A DNA stretch of 64,000 nt from Achatina immaculata. Its lineage: Eukaryota; Mollusca; Gastropoda; Stylommatophora; Achatinidae. This document shows positions 22,101-53,934 of this stretch, piece by piece. Within the stretch, counting starts at the first letter, position 1; each line of letters begins with the position of its first letter. The stretch spans positions 14,653,702 to 14,717,701 of the forward strand of contig CM019716.1 in the NCBI GenBank assembly GCA_009760885.1, in the 5' to 3' direction. The notes beneath the pieces are model-generated. The model saw only the letters and a list, made by a program, of their open reading frames with translations. It was not told where the DNA came from and did not search any database. The position numbers and the translations under genes are program-made.

Positions 22101-22105
22101 AATTT

Positions 22106-22395
22106 GTATAAGAAGAGCTGGAGAGACAAAAAATCTTGTAAAAAAAAATGAGAGAGACAATGTACTTTTATAGGACATGGAATGAGAAGAGGGGGAATTG
22201 AAAATATTGTAACAACAGGAAAAATAGAGGGATGAAGTAGAGCCAAGGGGAAGACCGAGAGAAATGATACTGGACAGTGTGATAAAACAATGTGAGAGAT
22301 CACCAACTGAGCTAATCACCTGCATGAAGGATCGGGTGCTCTGAAGAAGCATAATAGCCAACATCAGTTGACATGGCACCTGTTGATAATGATGT
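22106..22395 (+). mobile_element. LINE family A copy 3
   Basis: Starts RRAGETKNLV and ends near a TGA-rich tail; frameshifted. Target duplication tgaaataattt at 22095-22105 and 22396-22406. More diverged than copies 1 and 2, so older. Confidence 0.85.
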
Positions 22396-22409
22396 TGAAA
22401 TAATTTAAT

Positions 22410-25380
22410 GTTGCTATGTTATCTCCCCATAATTGCAAACTTTAAACTGTTGTCAGCTGAAGAGGTCCTGATTAAATTTAGTTTTTTCTGACAACAGTCC
22501 TTTGACCTCAGCTTTGGATTTAGATTGTAAGGCCAGGTAACTGCGGGGGTCACTGCTGGAGCATATTTGCTGGATACTGTCTTCAACATTTGTATAAATT
22601 TCATCTATGAAATAAGTACAGAGTTAGCTTCAGTCACGCAATAGACTGTGCAGGCCAGTTTAAAATCAAGGTCTCTAAACATAAAAGCATCACACCCTGA
22701 ATGTGGCAGAAAACAGAGTTTATTAAAATTCACAAAATCTCCCAACATTTGTTGACTTAAATTCATATTCTCTCGCACAATTATGTAACCAAAATATAAA
22801 AAAAAAAGAAAAAAAATCCATCATAAAATGACATTAATAACAAATTAGACAATATGAATTATGAATAGCATATGCTGGTTATTTCCATAGGAACAGTGAA
22901 GTGGCTTAGAAATTTAAAATATATATTTTCCAGGTCATTTTTATAAAATGAACAAACTTTACACAGACTAAAATTCTGGACAATTTGTGCACATGTAACT
23001 AAATCCACTCGTGGTCCTATAAGAAATAAAAAAAAAAAAACAGTAAAATGTAATAACTCATTTGAAACAAAAATGAGATTGTAATAAAACCTATGCTGGC
23101 TTGATCATACAGTAAGTAAATAAAATTTTTGGACAACTTTTATGGCTTCTTTTTTTTTTTTCACACAAATTGCAATAAATAATGAAAGGACAGGCAGCTC
23201 AATGCAGCAAAATCTTATAACCGCGATTGTTACCACTGTTTTCTACAAATCCAATTTTTTAAAATGCCAAGAATTTGATAGCTAAGAGCCTTTTATTTAA
23301 AAAAAAAAAAAAGTTAAATGTGTCTTTTAAAAAACATTCAAACAATTATACCCCTCATACACACTGTGCAATTATTTGAAAAAATCATCATCATCATCAT
23401 CATCACCTTTCACTCCCTTGAAAGCACAGGCCATGGATAAAATTTGAAATCATGCTGTGTCTTTTCTCATCCATTTTATTTTTTATAACTAAAGAAAGTG
23501 TCATGAAACCCGTGTGCTATTATTTTCCAGCTATAAATTCTGATAGAAAAACATGAAAATAACTTTGTCACTGCTGCTATATGCCATCAGAGAGATTCCT
23601 AGACTTTTTTTACACACACAAAGCACAGAACACTGGCCGCCTAGTACATTGCTGGTTAATATTTTTTGTAAATTCAGAAACTGCCAAGACTAAAACTAAG
23701 AATGACTATGACCCTGTTCAAGTGTTTCCCAACCCTTTTTGGATCATGCCCCACCTCAACAACTCAAAGATTTTACAGTACGTACATGGTGAGACTACTC
23801 CTTACACTACATGTATAACTTTCACCAATTTTTAATACCTGAAACACAAAGAGATACGAATAGTGCAAGCTGGCAACTGCTATATGGAAGTAAACAACAC
23901 AAAATGGTAAGTATTTTTGGGGTACAGAGATAGTTGCACTTTAAATGTCCTTGTAGAAGCAGTATCTAAATGCCAGAATTTAAGATTATAAGAATGCTCA
24001 GGCCAAAGAAAATCTATGCAGTCAGGTCTGCCCAGAAAGATTAGTACTTAAGTTCAGGCCAAGAGCTAAGGAGAAGACTAGCAGAAAACTACAGACTGGA
24101 TCCTGGTGATGCATCATGGAGCTGAAACTTGAAAACAGAAAGATCTATAATGGCTTGAATTAATGCCTGTCTCTGAATGAACTATGTAAACTCTTCAATA
24201 TTACTTTCAGTTGCAACAACCATATACACACATGTATATTACATAACATATTTTAGTGCTGTAAATGAACACCTTTCATATTGTGAGGGTAATATAATCA
24301 TGTGGATCATTAGCCCCAGCTAGTTTTACACTGCTGTCCCAAAAGGTTTATATAATCCTTAACGAAGTCCAGTCACAACCATCTACTAAAAGCACATCAA
24401 AGGTATATCTCATTGGTAATGTCACACAATCTGAACTTACTGATACAATTCTTTAACTCTCTTATAAAAACCTCACAAAGGACATAACAAAAGAAAACCA
24501 TTCTGACTTTCTCATATAATAAAAATAGTAACATATGAAATAAAAGATGTTATGTTCAGAGGTCAAGTGCTCATTATCAAGCCTCCTCAAAAGTTGTCCT
24601 GACTTTCATGGTAACCCGCTATCTCAAATGAAAGAAAAAAAAAAAAATCTTTCTTCAATCAGCTTTTAAATGCAATGTTTAGACTATCAGCATGGTACTC
24701 CACTAGAGAACAAAACTCTAAATTTGAAAATCATTTAACATTAATTCATTCCTGCATAAATCTTTAAAATCCATTTAAAATAAAGTCTACTGTTTCAATA
24801 AGATTTCATCAAATCTAAACCAATAGCCGTCTTGTGAATAAACTGCTCCATTTTCCCAGATCTTGTGTGCAAGTCCATGGAGTTTAGATATGAAGCCTAT
24901 GCCACTAAATATACATCAAAGTGCCATATCATGAGTACTCTTGGAGACATGCTCCACTGTCTGTCAGAGGATTGTATTACCAGTCTTACATTATGTATAA
25001 CTGTGGAGATGGCCAATGAGATCTTAACATTTTATGAGTCAAATGAAGAAACATTTTTTTTTTTCTTTAAAACTAGAATTACCTTCATAAGATCCATCTT
25101 TCATCTGTTGTAAGAACAGACAACTTCATTAACATCATAAGCATTCAATGTATATTCAATTCTAAGTGACAAATAAATACTAGTACACAAGAGTTAGAAG
25201 GTTATCTCATGACAGACAGCACTAAGGAATATCTTACATCACTACAAAGTGCAGCCACATTTTCAAGTATCAGTCAGCTTATGCACATACTAAAACACAC
25301 GAGAGATAATAATTAAATAACATGTACATCATATACAACACAAGCAACCCACAAGTGAGTGCAGTTCATATAGAGGATTT
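22410..25380. other. Noncoding interval, possible distal Rab2 3' UTR
   Basis: No ORF with recognisable motifs. On the minus strand an AATAAA lies near 22713 (plus tttatt), so this could in principle be the far end of a very long Rab2 3' UTR. (ATC)n at about 23388-23406 is followed by sequence like the 3' end of LINE family D (compare 36910-36990, minus strand). Confidence 0.35.
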
Positions 25381-25389
25381 TTGTTTTAA

Positions 25390-25640
25390 AATTATGGAAT
25401 ATTTATCATATAGGGATAAATGGCACAAATCTTTGATAATGGTATATGTATGTGGTATGTGTTCTGAGCTTTTAGCATCAAGTCAGCAACAGAGATGATT
25501 GTTAAAAATGAAGTAGACTGAGGTGTAAGGTCCAGTTTTACAAAAAAAAGATAGAAAGAGTGCGGAAAGTGGGCAGAAACAAGAATGGCAGAAAGTAAGA
25601 TGAGCATATGTATAGAAGAACATATAACAGTCCAACACTC
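25390..25640 (-). repeat. Penelope-like pLTR copy (minus)
   Basis: The reverse complement matches the PLE pLTR: tgctcatcttactttctgcc, ttgtttctgcccactttcc and gtaaaactggacc blocks in the same order as at 5360-5460. Confidence 0.6.
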
Positions 25641-26224
25641 TGGTAAAAGCCTTTTTCAAGGATCACATATAAAAACAACACACAATACAACAGATAAAAA
25701 CATTAAAAACAGATGAAAAATTAAATTTTTTTTTTTTTATCCTTGTAAGAAAGAATGCCACAAACTGCACCCAGATAAACATATGGAACCAGTGATTGGC
25801 TGGAAACAGGTAAAGTGAGGATGACAAAGGGTACCATATTGTAAAAAACAAGGTGTTATGTTCCAGATGGCCCTAGTTTGCTCTCACTGGAAATCTATGT
25901 CCTAAATAAAAGCTGCCCAGATGGAGCGGATGAGTGAGAAAACAATATGGGAAGAGGCGGATGAAGGAAGGTTCACAATGAATAGAGAACACCAAGAGGA
26001 CAAGACTGCTTGCTTAGGATGTCTAGACAAGGAAGCTATCAAAGCCTTCTTGCAGCTAGAAAAGGATAAAAAGGGGCTGGAAAATTACCTTCAAATCACT
26101 TTTGGCAAGAATGAGAAAATGCAGCGAAGTGAGCAGGGCTAAGACAAGAAAGCTGGGCATGAGCAGCAGAAACAGAAAGAGGTAGCAACTAGGTGGAAGT
26201 GTAAAGTAGTCTGAAGAAATCTGA
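25641..26224. other. Unassigned sequence between PLE parts
   Basis: A plus-strand 73-codon frame (25921-26142) has no recognised motif. It may be PLE-internal or Rab2 3' UTR sequence. Confidence 0.3.
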
Positions 26225-26745
26225 ATTTATTGTTGATTTCAGCTCTGGGTGGAGGCAGCCAGCCTGGAAAATAAGGTGCTGTTCCAGGGCTTTTCAAGAT
26301 CATTCATCTGAAGAACAAGAGTGGACCGCAGTGACAGAAATGCCCTGTTTTCCTGGTCGTCTCCTTGACTGAAGTGGTTGTCAACTGGTGTCAGTGCCAT
26401 CTTGGATATATCAGTCAGATGCTGGTGAAACCAACCTCCTATGCATAAGCCAGTCTCCTTATATACTTCATATTGCATCATATGCACATAATGGCATAAA
26501 CTGCATCTGCAAGAAATGCAGGTAAAGCCCTCCTGAATTGGTAATGTGACCTCTGAGAAGGAAACCTGGCTCACCTCAACTACAAATAGACAGGTACTGC
26601 ATCCATGGGGACCACAGCATTTGGCACAGAAGAAAGTCACGTCTGCTGATTTGAGGTGACTTTTAACTATCAGGTCCGTGAAGTTCTTGTCCCATCTGTA
26701 TGCCACCAAAGGGGGTTCCACAAAGAGTTCACATGTATCAGTTCT
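26225..26745 (-). pseudogene. Penelope-like polyprotein C-terminal fragment
   Basis: A 173-codon minus-strand frame parallels the C-terminal third of the PLE at 5.3-6.8 kb: ELFVEPPLVAYRWDKN, CSTCLFVVEVSQVSF, QEGFTC and a decayed GIY-YIG region (YKETGLCIGG). The catalytic RT portion is missing. Confidence 0.8.
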
Positions 26746-26870
26746 ACCCACTTTCATCACTCTTTACATACTCTTGTAAAACTGAACCATACACCTCTGT
26801 CTACCTTCAGTACTAGAACAAGTTTTACAGCACTCATCATTATTTTTGTTAAAACCGAGGAATGTTTCAG
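26745..26870 (+). repeat. Penelope-like pLTR fragment (plus)
   Basis: Contains cccactttcatcactc, gtaaaactgaaccatacacc and agttttacagcactcatcat, as in the 7.3-kb pLTR. It abuts the minus-strand PLE body head to head. Confidence 0.6.
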
Positions 26871-27762
26871 TTTCACTTTCATGGATCATGTCTTGAACGC
26901 ACTCCTTCATTTAATGCAAAACTACAGATATCGTCAACTGAATAAAAATTAGTTTAACATACTCCAAACCTTAATTTATAATAAGATGCAGTGTGGAAAT
27001 AAACCTTAATCTATGATAAGGTGCAGTGTCGAACTAGGGCAGAGGACCACCTCTTCTCCTCCAAAAAGAAATCAAAAAGACAATAAAACATTATTTTTGC
27101 ATGTTACACAATTTTTAATGACTGATGCCTGAGATCTGATGCTGTGGCATACTCAAGAGAAATAGTGAGTTTTTTTTTTTTTTGGTACTAATATCAGTTC
27201 AGAAACAGATGGAACCACCATACAATCATCATCAATCCTTACTGTGCAGCGAGGCATCTACATTTTTTATGAAAACTGCATATAAAATGGCCTTGAGTCT
27301 TTATTTATGCCACATCATGTTTTTTTTTTTTTTTAACTGGAGCATTATCTGAAAGGCTCTTCTTCATGTACCTTTGTATCTGTGATGTCTTCTCTCTCTC
27401 ACTCTCTCTCTCTTTCTCTGTGCATGTCTTTCTCCATCTGTACTAACTGATTACTGTAGGCTTCAGTAATGACATGCTGATTTCAATAATTGTCTAGAGT
27501 GAAATGCAACCAAAAAACAATTCTGGCAACTTCATTATTTCTACATGTGTTTTTCTTGGATAAACCTGAACTATTTTTGTGCACAAGAAAGCAATTCATT
27601 TCTACATCATAAAATGTAACATGATGTTGATAGTGTTACTTTACAATAAGAAATCGACAACACTTTGTCAAGTTATCTTCATTCATGTAGGACCAAGCTC
27701 CACCCAAATTTGCCACAAAATGACTCGAATTTGCCCCCAACTCCTTCAAATTCGCTATTTGT

Positions 27763-47173
<19,411 letters not shown>

Positions 47174-47310
47174 GATTTTAGTGTGCACTTTTCTTCGCTG
47201 GATAATGATGTCAACTAACCGTGACGACACTAAACACACCGGAAGTAAATAGAGCTGAGCGTGTCACGTGACCACAGCGCCGGTGAATTGGGGGGGGGGG
47301 GGGCGCCCAC
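47174..47310 (-). promoter_or_regulatory. Rab2 promoter-proximal region with ETS and CLEAR-type sites
   Basis: Upstream of the Rab2 ATG: ACTTCCGGT (minus strand; 47238-47246), an ETS consensus common in housekeeping promoters, and the palindrome GTCACGTGAC (47263-47272), identical to the CLEAR element bound by TFEB/MITF-type bHLH-ZIP factors. The two lie 65 to 100 bp from the ATG. A G-run (47290-47303) follows. No TATA box seen. Transcription start not known. Confidence 0.55.
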
Positions 47311-47659
47311 CATAACCATAGTACAGAGAAAACCTTAAATTTCGTTTTACTCAAAGCTGTGCTAATGTTATAAAAGTATAAATTTCTTATCACGAAGTAT
47401 TTTGAATGAAGTGATCAACAAAACAGGATTTGCCAGAGAGCTATGTACTTGCCTCGGGCAGGTTTAGCCAAACGACCTGTTTGACCTTTTTAATATAATT
47501 TTGGCTGAGCTTATGTATAAAAATTTTCTTAGACCTTCCGAAAGGGTTATTCGGCATGTTTCCAAATACTGGGCAATAACTGTCTCTGTGATTAGATAAG
47601 TCTCAATGTGACTGGTAAGCTTGAATTTTTGGGTGAAAAACAAGTGTGATTATAGTTTT

Positions 47660-47905
47660 CTATACTGGGGCATTTTGGACACATTAAACGTCATGATAAT
47701 CTAGAGAATACCGTCTTGGAAGGGTACATAATGGGAAAAAGAAAGAGAGGAATACCAAGGCGAATATGGCTACAAGACATCGTTGATGATCTGCAAATAG
47801 ATGCATCAGCAGCAGGCCATCTTGCTCACAACCGAGAGGCCTACAGGAGTGCTGTTAGGGAGGCAAAGTTCCACAACGGACATGCAAATGAATGAATGAA
47901 TACAG
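47660..47905 (+). mobile_element. LINE family C 3' copy
   Basis: Starts FGHIKRHDN-like coding, then RKRGIPRRIWLQDIVDDL, the block ending gacatgcaaatg and a short (AATG)n tail. Lies just upstream of the Rab2 promoter. Confidence 0.8.
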
Positions 47906-47989
47906 GGACAGTAAAAAAACTTATCAAAACAAAAATAGGGAGGAATGAATGAATGAATATACACGAAGCTGAACACTTCTGAACACAGC

Positions 47990-48207
47990 CTCTTACAAGT
48001 CACAGCTAAGTGCTCCATTCATTTTACAGTATTTTATTCTAATCTTTTCCATTTCTATTTTTTATATATCATTCATGTGAAGTTATATTTTTTTATCTTC
48101 TCTCTTTATTTCTTCGTCCTGCGTGTTTTTGTATGATTAAGGTTCATACCCAAACGTTACAACTTTGTGCTCGTTAAGTCATAAAGCTGTTCGTACTTTT
48201 TTCATTA
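47990..48207 (+). mobile_element. Foldback element arm fragment
   Basis: Diverged copy of the right arm: cacagctaagtgctcc, tttcttcgtcctgcgtg, ttgtatgattaaggttcata, ttaagtcataaagctg. The opposite arm and tail are missing, and no target duplication was found. Confidence 0.65.
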
Positions 48208-48209
48208 AA

Positions 48210-48520
48210 AAAAAATCTGACCAAGATTCTGTCCCACTTCTACGTTGATACCCCCAGTAACAGGCCTAGCCTGGCTGACGGGACAGGGATCACCATAGTC
48301 CCCATGACAGTGGAGTTTGCTAACGAAGCTTTGGACAACCCTGCTTTTTAGCTGTACTGCGGGACTGACAAAAATAGCTGCCATAACCCGCTTCCACGCC
48401 GATACGATTTTGTACCTCAATGTATACACGGCATCGCCTGCAAAAAACAAAAGCTCACAGTTACAGAGAGATATGACAAGAAGAGATTCAAGAGATATCC
48501 TTCTTTGGTTGCAGAACATT
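48210..48520 (-). repeat. Interspersed repeat R1, copy 2
   Basis: Same orientation as copy 1 (4740-5062). The minus frame CELLFFAGDAVYTLRYKI is followed by AWKRVMAAIFVSP. Confidence 0.6.
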
Positions 48521-49271
48521 ATTTACGGATAAGAGACATATTTTTTTTCCACATTGTCAGAATGCCTCCACCTCAAATGTTCAAATGACACAAGAAAATC
48601 TTGACACTGATCTAGGGTTGCCAGACGTGTCGGTTTTCCGAGACAGTTCCTGTTTTTAAAGAAAAAATTCAATGTCTAGAAAATTGCTATCAGGACACCT
48701 ATTTGTCCCTGTTTTTAGTTCTCCTTTCAATTGAAAAAAAAAATTGCATTCGAATTCTTCTCTCTCCCTACGATTTTAATTTTGGCAGAACTGCTAAACA
48801 CATTTTAAAACAACAAAAACAGTGGAAACTTAACTTGTTATTCCTGTCTCCGAGTTGCGATCTTGGAATCCTTGAATTTCTTGTCGTTTTCTATTAGCGA
48901 TGTCACGCCTCCTCCACGGCCCTGTGTCCGAAGAAAACGAGGATCTGTATGGCAAAACACTTAAGGTGTGACATCTTTACTGTCCACTGTTTTATAGTTT
49001 GCTTGTTGTTGGAGATTACAGTGGCTGCAAGTTTTATACGCTTTGGTGAGAAACTTATCTGTTTTACCGTTATCCTCGTCATAGCTCTGAAAATCGATAA
49101 TGTGTCGTCGCTTTGAGATTTATGACTAGTGAAAGATAAAGAAAAGTGCTTTTTCACTGCTAACGGTGTTGAGAGAATCCAATATTCTATATACATGTTA
49201 AGTAATTGTATGAAGTGTTTTCAAAATGCCCAAGAGAAAGTGTTCCATTCAGGAGAAATATTCCCAGGAAT

Positions 49272-49426
49272 AAACAATATTTAGTGTATAAGTATACACC
49301 TATACACGAAGCACTGTAGTAAAGCTGTGATACCAAAATGTATAAACTAGGAAAAAAGTAGGAACAGCTTTATTACTTAACGACCACAAACAGCTGATAA
49401 ACAGTAATGTAAATAGTAATGTAAAC
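49272..49426 (-). mobile_element. Foldback element, short copy inside the hAT
   Basis: Tail (gtgtataagtatacacctat) plus one arm end (agtaggaacagctttattac) with no long inverted arm. Target duplication attcccaggaat at 49260-49271 and 49427-49438. Confidence 0.82.
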
Positions 49427-49499
49427 ATTCCCAGGAATGGTCTTTTATAAAACGAGGGAGAAATGACCACGAAGTAGAACGTAAAACGTATAAGTGTTA

Positions 49500-51486
49500 T
49501 TACATTGCCATTGGCTTTTGCGAAAGACCACGTAACAAACGAAAAGCATAAATCAGACATATATTCTGCAAGCACTTCTAAAAGACTGGACAGTTATTTT
49601 ATGCCCAAATGTTCTGAACAGGAAAAATCACTACAAGCGGAGGAATTGACATTGTGCTATCACACAATTAAACATCATATGTCGTTCAATTCAATGGACT
49701 GCAATACCATTAATGATTCTCAAAACAGCAAAAAGGTGGCATTAGGCAGAACTAAAGCAACAACAATATTAACGTTCATATTAGCTTCTGAAATGGTTCT
49801 AAGGACTGTTGTTGCCGGAGGTGGGATGGAGAATTCGATCTAAAGCCCTGCGATACTCTGAACCCCTTGTGGTCCTCTCGGGTATCTCGTGTGGTCCTTT
49901 CGGGGACCACACAGGAGACCATGGGACCTAACGAGGACCACAGGCGTAAATTAAGTAGGATCACAGTGCGGTTTTGGTGGTAGAAGCGAACGAAGAAGAA
50001 GAAGAAGAAGCTCCTGAAATTACCAAATAATTATGTGACGATTTAGCAAATGCCCACTATTTTGGTATTGTGACCGATGCTAGTAACCAGAAAGATGCCG
50101 AGAAAATGTTCCCATTGATTGCTCAGTACTTCTGTAATCAAAATGGCATGACTATAAAAGTTCTTAAACTGGCCTCTTTAAAAAGTGAAAGTGCATCTGA
50201 AACAAGCAATTACTGTCTTAATGCATTAGAAGAGAACAAGGTTGATAAAGGTAAATGCGTTGCTTTCAGGGGTGACAAAGCGATTACAAATGTTGGAGTA
50301 CGACGAACTGGTATGAACAATATGTTGACAAAACTGAAGAATGAACTAAATGAAAAATCTTCTCAGAGTTGGATGCCCTGAGCACATGCTTCATAATGAG
50401 ATAAAGCCAGCAGCTGATGTTCTAAATGTAGAATGTGGAACTATAACAATTAAAACTGTTCAATTATTTCTCAATATATACTGTACGCACGGAGCGCCTG
50501 AAAGAATTTTGCAAATTTGTGGATGTAAAATATCGCAAATTAAAGCCACATACAAACAAAAAAAAAACAACAAGATGATTATCTTCGCTTCTTGCAGTGG
50601 AAAGAGTATTACAACTTTATGAAGCACTAAAATCGTTTTTTCCTATCAGAAGAAAAAAGCAACAAAGACTCTTGATTACCCTGCTTGAAAATCCTCTAAG
50701 CAAACCCTATCTTTGGTTTGTACAAAGCCAAGTGAGTGTATTTAATAGACAAGAACTTAAACAGGTGAAGGCAGATAGCAGCGTCTTAGAATTAGGTGTA
50801 ATGTTAGAGGAAACCCCTATATTGATAAATCAGCGGAAAGAAGAAAGATTTATTCCCCTAAAAGTGAAATCTACTGTGAAACAAGCAGAAGATGAAGTAG
50901 GCCTATCAACTGTAGATATAAATAAATTTTATATTGAGATGGAAGAGTTTTATGAAACGTGCCATGCTTATGTAAAGAGGTAGACGACACTTTTGAGTGA
51001 ATTTTCCATCTATAAGTATATGTTCTTAGGCTTCGTACCAGCATGGTCTTAAGTGGAATGGCTGTAAAGTTTCTGCAAGACAAGAGACTGTTGACTGACG
51101 ATTCACTATTGGTTGATCAGCTGACACATATGAAGTAGCGTATTGAAGCAGTACTCACAAAGGAGAAGGGCAACTGGAATAGCTAATACAGTCAAGAGAA
51201 ATGAACCTATTTCTTTGGACAGTCTGAATCTTTGGAGCAGTAACCAGAGTTACTAAAACTGTGTGAATTTATCTTTAGTGTTCCTGGATATAATGCACAT
51301 GTGGAAAGGGTATTTTCCCTCATGAATGTGCAATGGACAGAGGAACGAAATCGCCTTCATGTCTCAACAGTTGAAGCAATAATTAAATGTGCTTTTAATT
51401 ATCGATTGAGCTGCTCAGATTTCTATGATTGTGTCAATCAGCGGCAAGATATTCTTTCCCGATATTTAACGTTGGATAAATACTAG
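49500..51486 (+). pseudogene. hAT transposase, broken
   Basis: Frames 49505-49843, 50070-50381, 50350-50622, 50597-50983 and 51301-51486 together show a hAT transposase: HVTNEKHKSD and GRTKATTI before the core, FGIVTDASNQKDAEKMFPLI (RNase H-like start with a catalytic Asp), and a C-terminal hAT dimerisation region YNAHVERVFSLMNVQWTEER. Interrupted by stops, frameshifts and the LINE insert at 49795-50008. Confidence 0.87.
49795..50008 (+). mobile_element. LINE 3' end with (GAA)n tail inside the hAT transposase
   Basis: Ends in (GAA)n. Target duplication agcttctgaaat (49783-49794) / agctcctgaaat (50009-50020), one mismatch. Contains a local palindrome around gtggtcctttcggggaccac (49891-49910). 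Confidence 0.7.
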
Positions 51487-51569
51487 ACGCAAGACGCACG
51501 AGGGCAGGATAACGTAGTATCTTATAGGTAAATATCCGACAGTAAAACACATTCGTACTCAGTTCATGT

Positions 51570-52800
51570 GTCGTTAACATCACATCGGGTTCCCATGGCA
51601 TTCGCCAAGTTTTCCTGTTTTCGGCGAACTTTTCAACCTGATTAAGGGATTTTATGCCTACTAATTTGGGCTCTCTTAACAATGTCTTCTTTAGAATTTC
51701 ACGTGGTCGACCTCTTTTTCTTCGGCCTGTTATGTTCCAATTGATAGCTTGTTTGGAGAGTCTCTGACTGTTTCTTGTCATCACGCGACCGATATACGTC
51801 CATCTTCTTTTTCTGATCACCCATGATACAGGTTGTTGTTTGCTCATCTGCCTTATCTCTGTGTTGTTTTTGAATTCGTTCCACTTGATACCGAGTATTT
51901 TCCCTAGGCATCTGTTTTCAAAAGAGTCTATTTCTTTAGTTGTTTTCCAGCTTTCGCATGCATAAATGAAGATGGATATTACATTTGAACTGAATAATCT
52001 TAGCTTGGTTTTTGTGCTCACAACATTTGTACCATATGTTATCAAGATACCTGAAGGTCGATGCTGCTTTTGCAATTCTAATTCTAACTCCCTTTCTGGT
52101 GTCACCATCCTGGTCTATGTAGTTGCCGAGATATGCAAATTGGTTTACTTCTTCAACAACTGTTTCTTATCAGTCAGTCAGTCACTTGCATGTCAATTTG
52201 CGGAACTTTGTCTCCCTAACAGCTCTCCTGTAAGCCTCTCGGTTGTAACAAGATGCCCTTCTGCTGATGCATCCATTTGCAGATTATTAACGATGTCCTG
52301 CAGCCATCTTCGCCTTGGTTTCCTCTTTTTTTTCCATTATGTACCCTTCCAAGACGGTTCTTGGAGAAAACTTAAATATGCGCCCCTAACGGTCCCTTTG
52401 TTTTATGTAAAACCAAGTTATTTTTTCACTTTTTATTCTTACTGCTGCCTGTTGGTCTAGATATAGCAGTGATATTAATTGTATCAAATGTGTTGGAAAT
52501 CCCATTTTTCCATTATTTCCCAAAGTTTCTGCTCTTGCACACACTCAAATGCCTTTGAATACTCTATAAAAGATAAATACAGATTCACATTAATTTCTCT
52601 GCGTTTCTCTATTATTAATCTTATATTGAACATATGATCTCTTGTTCCTCTAAAAACTGGCTTGGACCATGTTGACTTCTTATATTTTCTTACGAAGTCT
52701 ACCCGTTATGATTTTTAATATAATTTTACTGGCTTGACTGATCAGGGAAGCCGTTCCTTCTACTTGCCATGAATTAATTTCTAGCTACTTTTATTTCAAA
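51570..52800 (-). pseudogene. Antisense LINE sequence (families B and C) inside the hAT
   Basis: From right to left on the minus strand: an RT segment with AKIILKIITGRLRKK (near 52730), FIEYSKAFECVQEQKLWEI (near 52550), a family C 3' block (52345-52180), then family B coding FAYLGNYIDQDGDTRKG, YACESWKTTKEIDSFENRCL, RKRRWTYIGRVMTRN. The order suggests two elements or a rearranged one. Confidence 0.75.
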
Positions 52801-53369
52801 ATGCCTGCAAAGTTTAAAACATTAAACACAGGTATTATACGAAATATGAATAGTTTCTGCTCTTCTGAGCTGATCGATAACATTCGTATGGCATAACTTA
52901 TAATCCTTGGATATGCTGTTTGAAAACAAAACTTTTAGATTTTGGGACATGTCTGCTGTTCTTTATTAGCAATTAATGATGATACTCCAGGAGCTTTTCT
53001 TTTTTCAGTCTGAGATAAATGTCCTCGTTTTTTTCAGTTACAGAATCTGGCAACCCTACACTGATCTCCTCTCCTCATTTTAAAATACCTATTATATACT
53101 TAAATTTGTAACTTTTCCATTTTTGACTGATGTAAACTGTGTGTTTCTACCTTATGGGAGACACTCAGAAAAAAACAAAAAACTGCAAAGCGTAAAGAAT
53201 GACACTCAAGTTTCATTAAACGATGAAACATCCTAACCAAGCTTCACATGTACCCAGTTAATGAACCCACCATTTCTATGTGCATTATCTGTAAATATCC
53301 TTTGTCCAGTCTCAACATATAAGGATAAAGTCCAATCTCATCATAAGGTTGGGTTAATAAGGAAGATTA

Positions 53370-53612
53370 AATAGAGAAAACTTAAATATTTTGGACATAT
53401 TAAACGTCATGATAATTTAGAGAAAACCGTCTTGGAAGGGTACATAATGGGAAAAAGAAAGAGAGGAAGACCAAGACGAAGATGGCTGCAAGACATCGTT
53501 GATGATCTGCCAATGGATGCATAAGCAGCAGGGCATCTTTCTTACAACCGAGAGGCCTACGGGAGTGCTGTTAGGGAGGCAAAGTTCCACAAGGGATATG
53601 GAAAAGACTGAC
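53370..53612 (+). mobile_element. LINE family C 3' copy
   Basis: RKRGRPRRRWLQDIVDDL and the block ending caaagttccacaagggatat, then a short (ACTG)n tail. Confidence 0.82.
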
Positions 53613-53644
53613 TGAGTCTCAGCATTACATTTGTCCAATTCTAC

Positions 53645-53738
53645 AAGTTAAAGGTAATTAAGCATGACGCTAAAGGTAATTAAGCATGACGCTAAAGGTA
53701 ATTAAGCATGACGCTAAAGATAATTAAGCTTGAAGTGA
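53645..53738 (+). repeat. 22-bp minisatellite, 4 units
   Basis: Units taaaggtaattaagcatgac plus gc, the last one diverged. Confidence 0.88.
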
Positions 53739-53934
53739 ATGAGCCCCCGTTTTGGCCATGGCAGGTCTGCGTCGCTGTTGTCTAGTTGCAAGTCGTTAAA
53801 AATGTATTTATTCACTGAGATAATTATTTAAAATTTACTCAGTTTTGTTTGTTTGTTTCTGTCTGGTGTTACCATCAGCTGAGTCAAAAGTTTTAAAAAA
53901 TCTTGTGTTGCTTTTCTACCCCCTTTCTTGAAAT

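Larger units (their letters stand above)
48613..53058 (+). mobile_element. hAT transposon, 4.4 kb, with 8-bp TSD
   Basis: Ends are TAGGGTTGCCAGA and its complement TCTGGCAACCCTA, flanked by cactgatc at 48605-48612 and 53059-53066. An 8-bp duplication is the hallmark of hAT elements. The interior holds a broken transposase (49500-51486) and at least three later insertions: a foldback element (49272-49426), a LINE 3' end (49795-50008) and antisense LINE sequence (51570-52800). Lies between Rab2 and the LRR gene. Confidence 0.92.
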
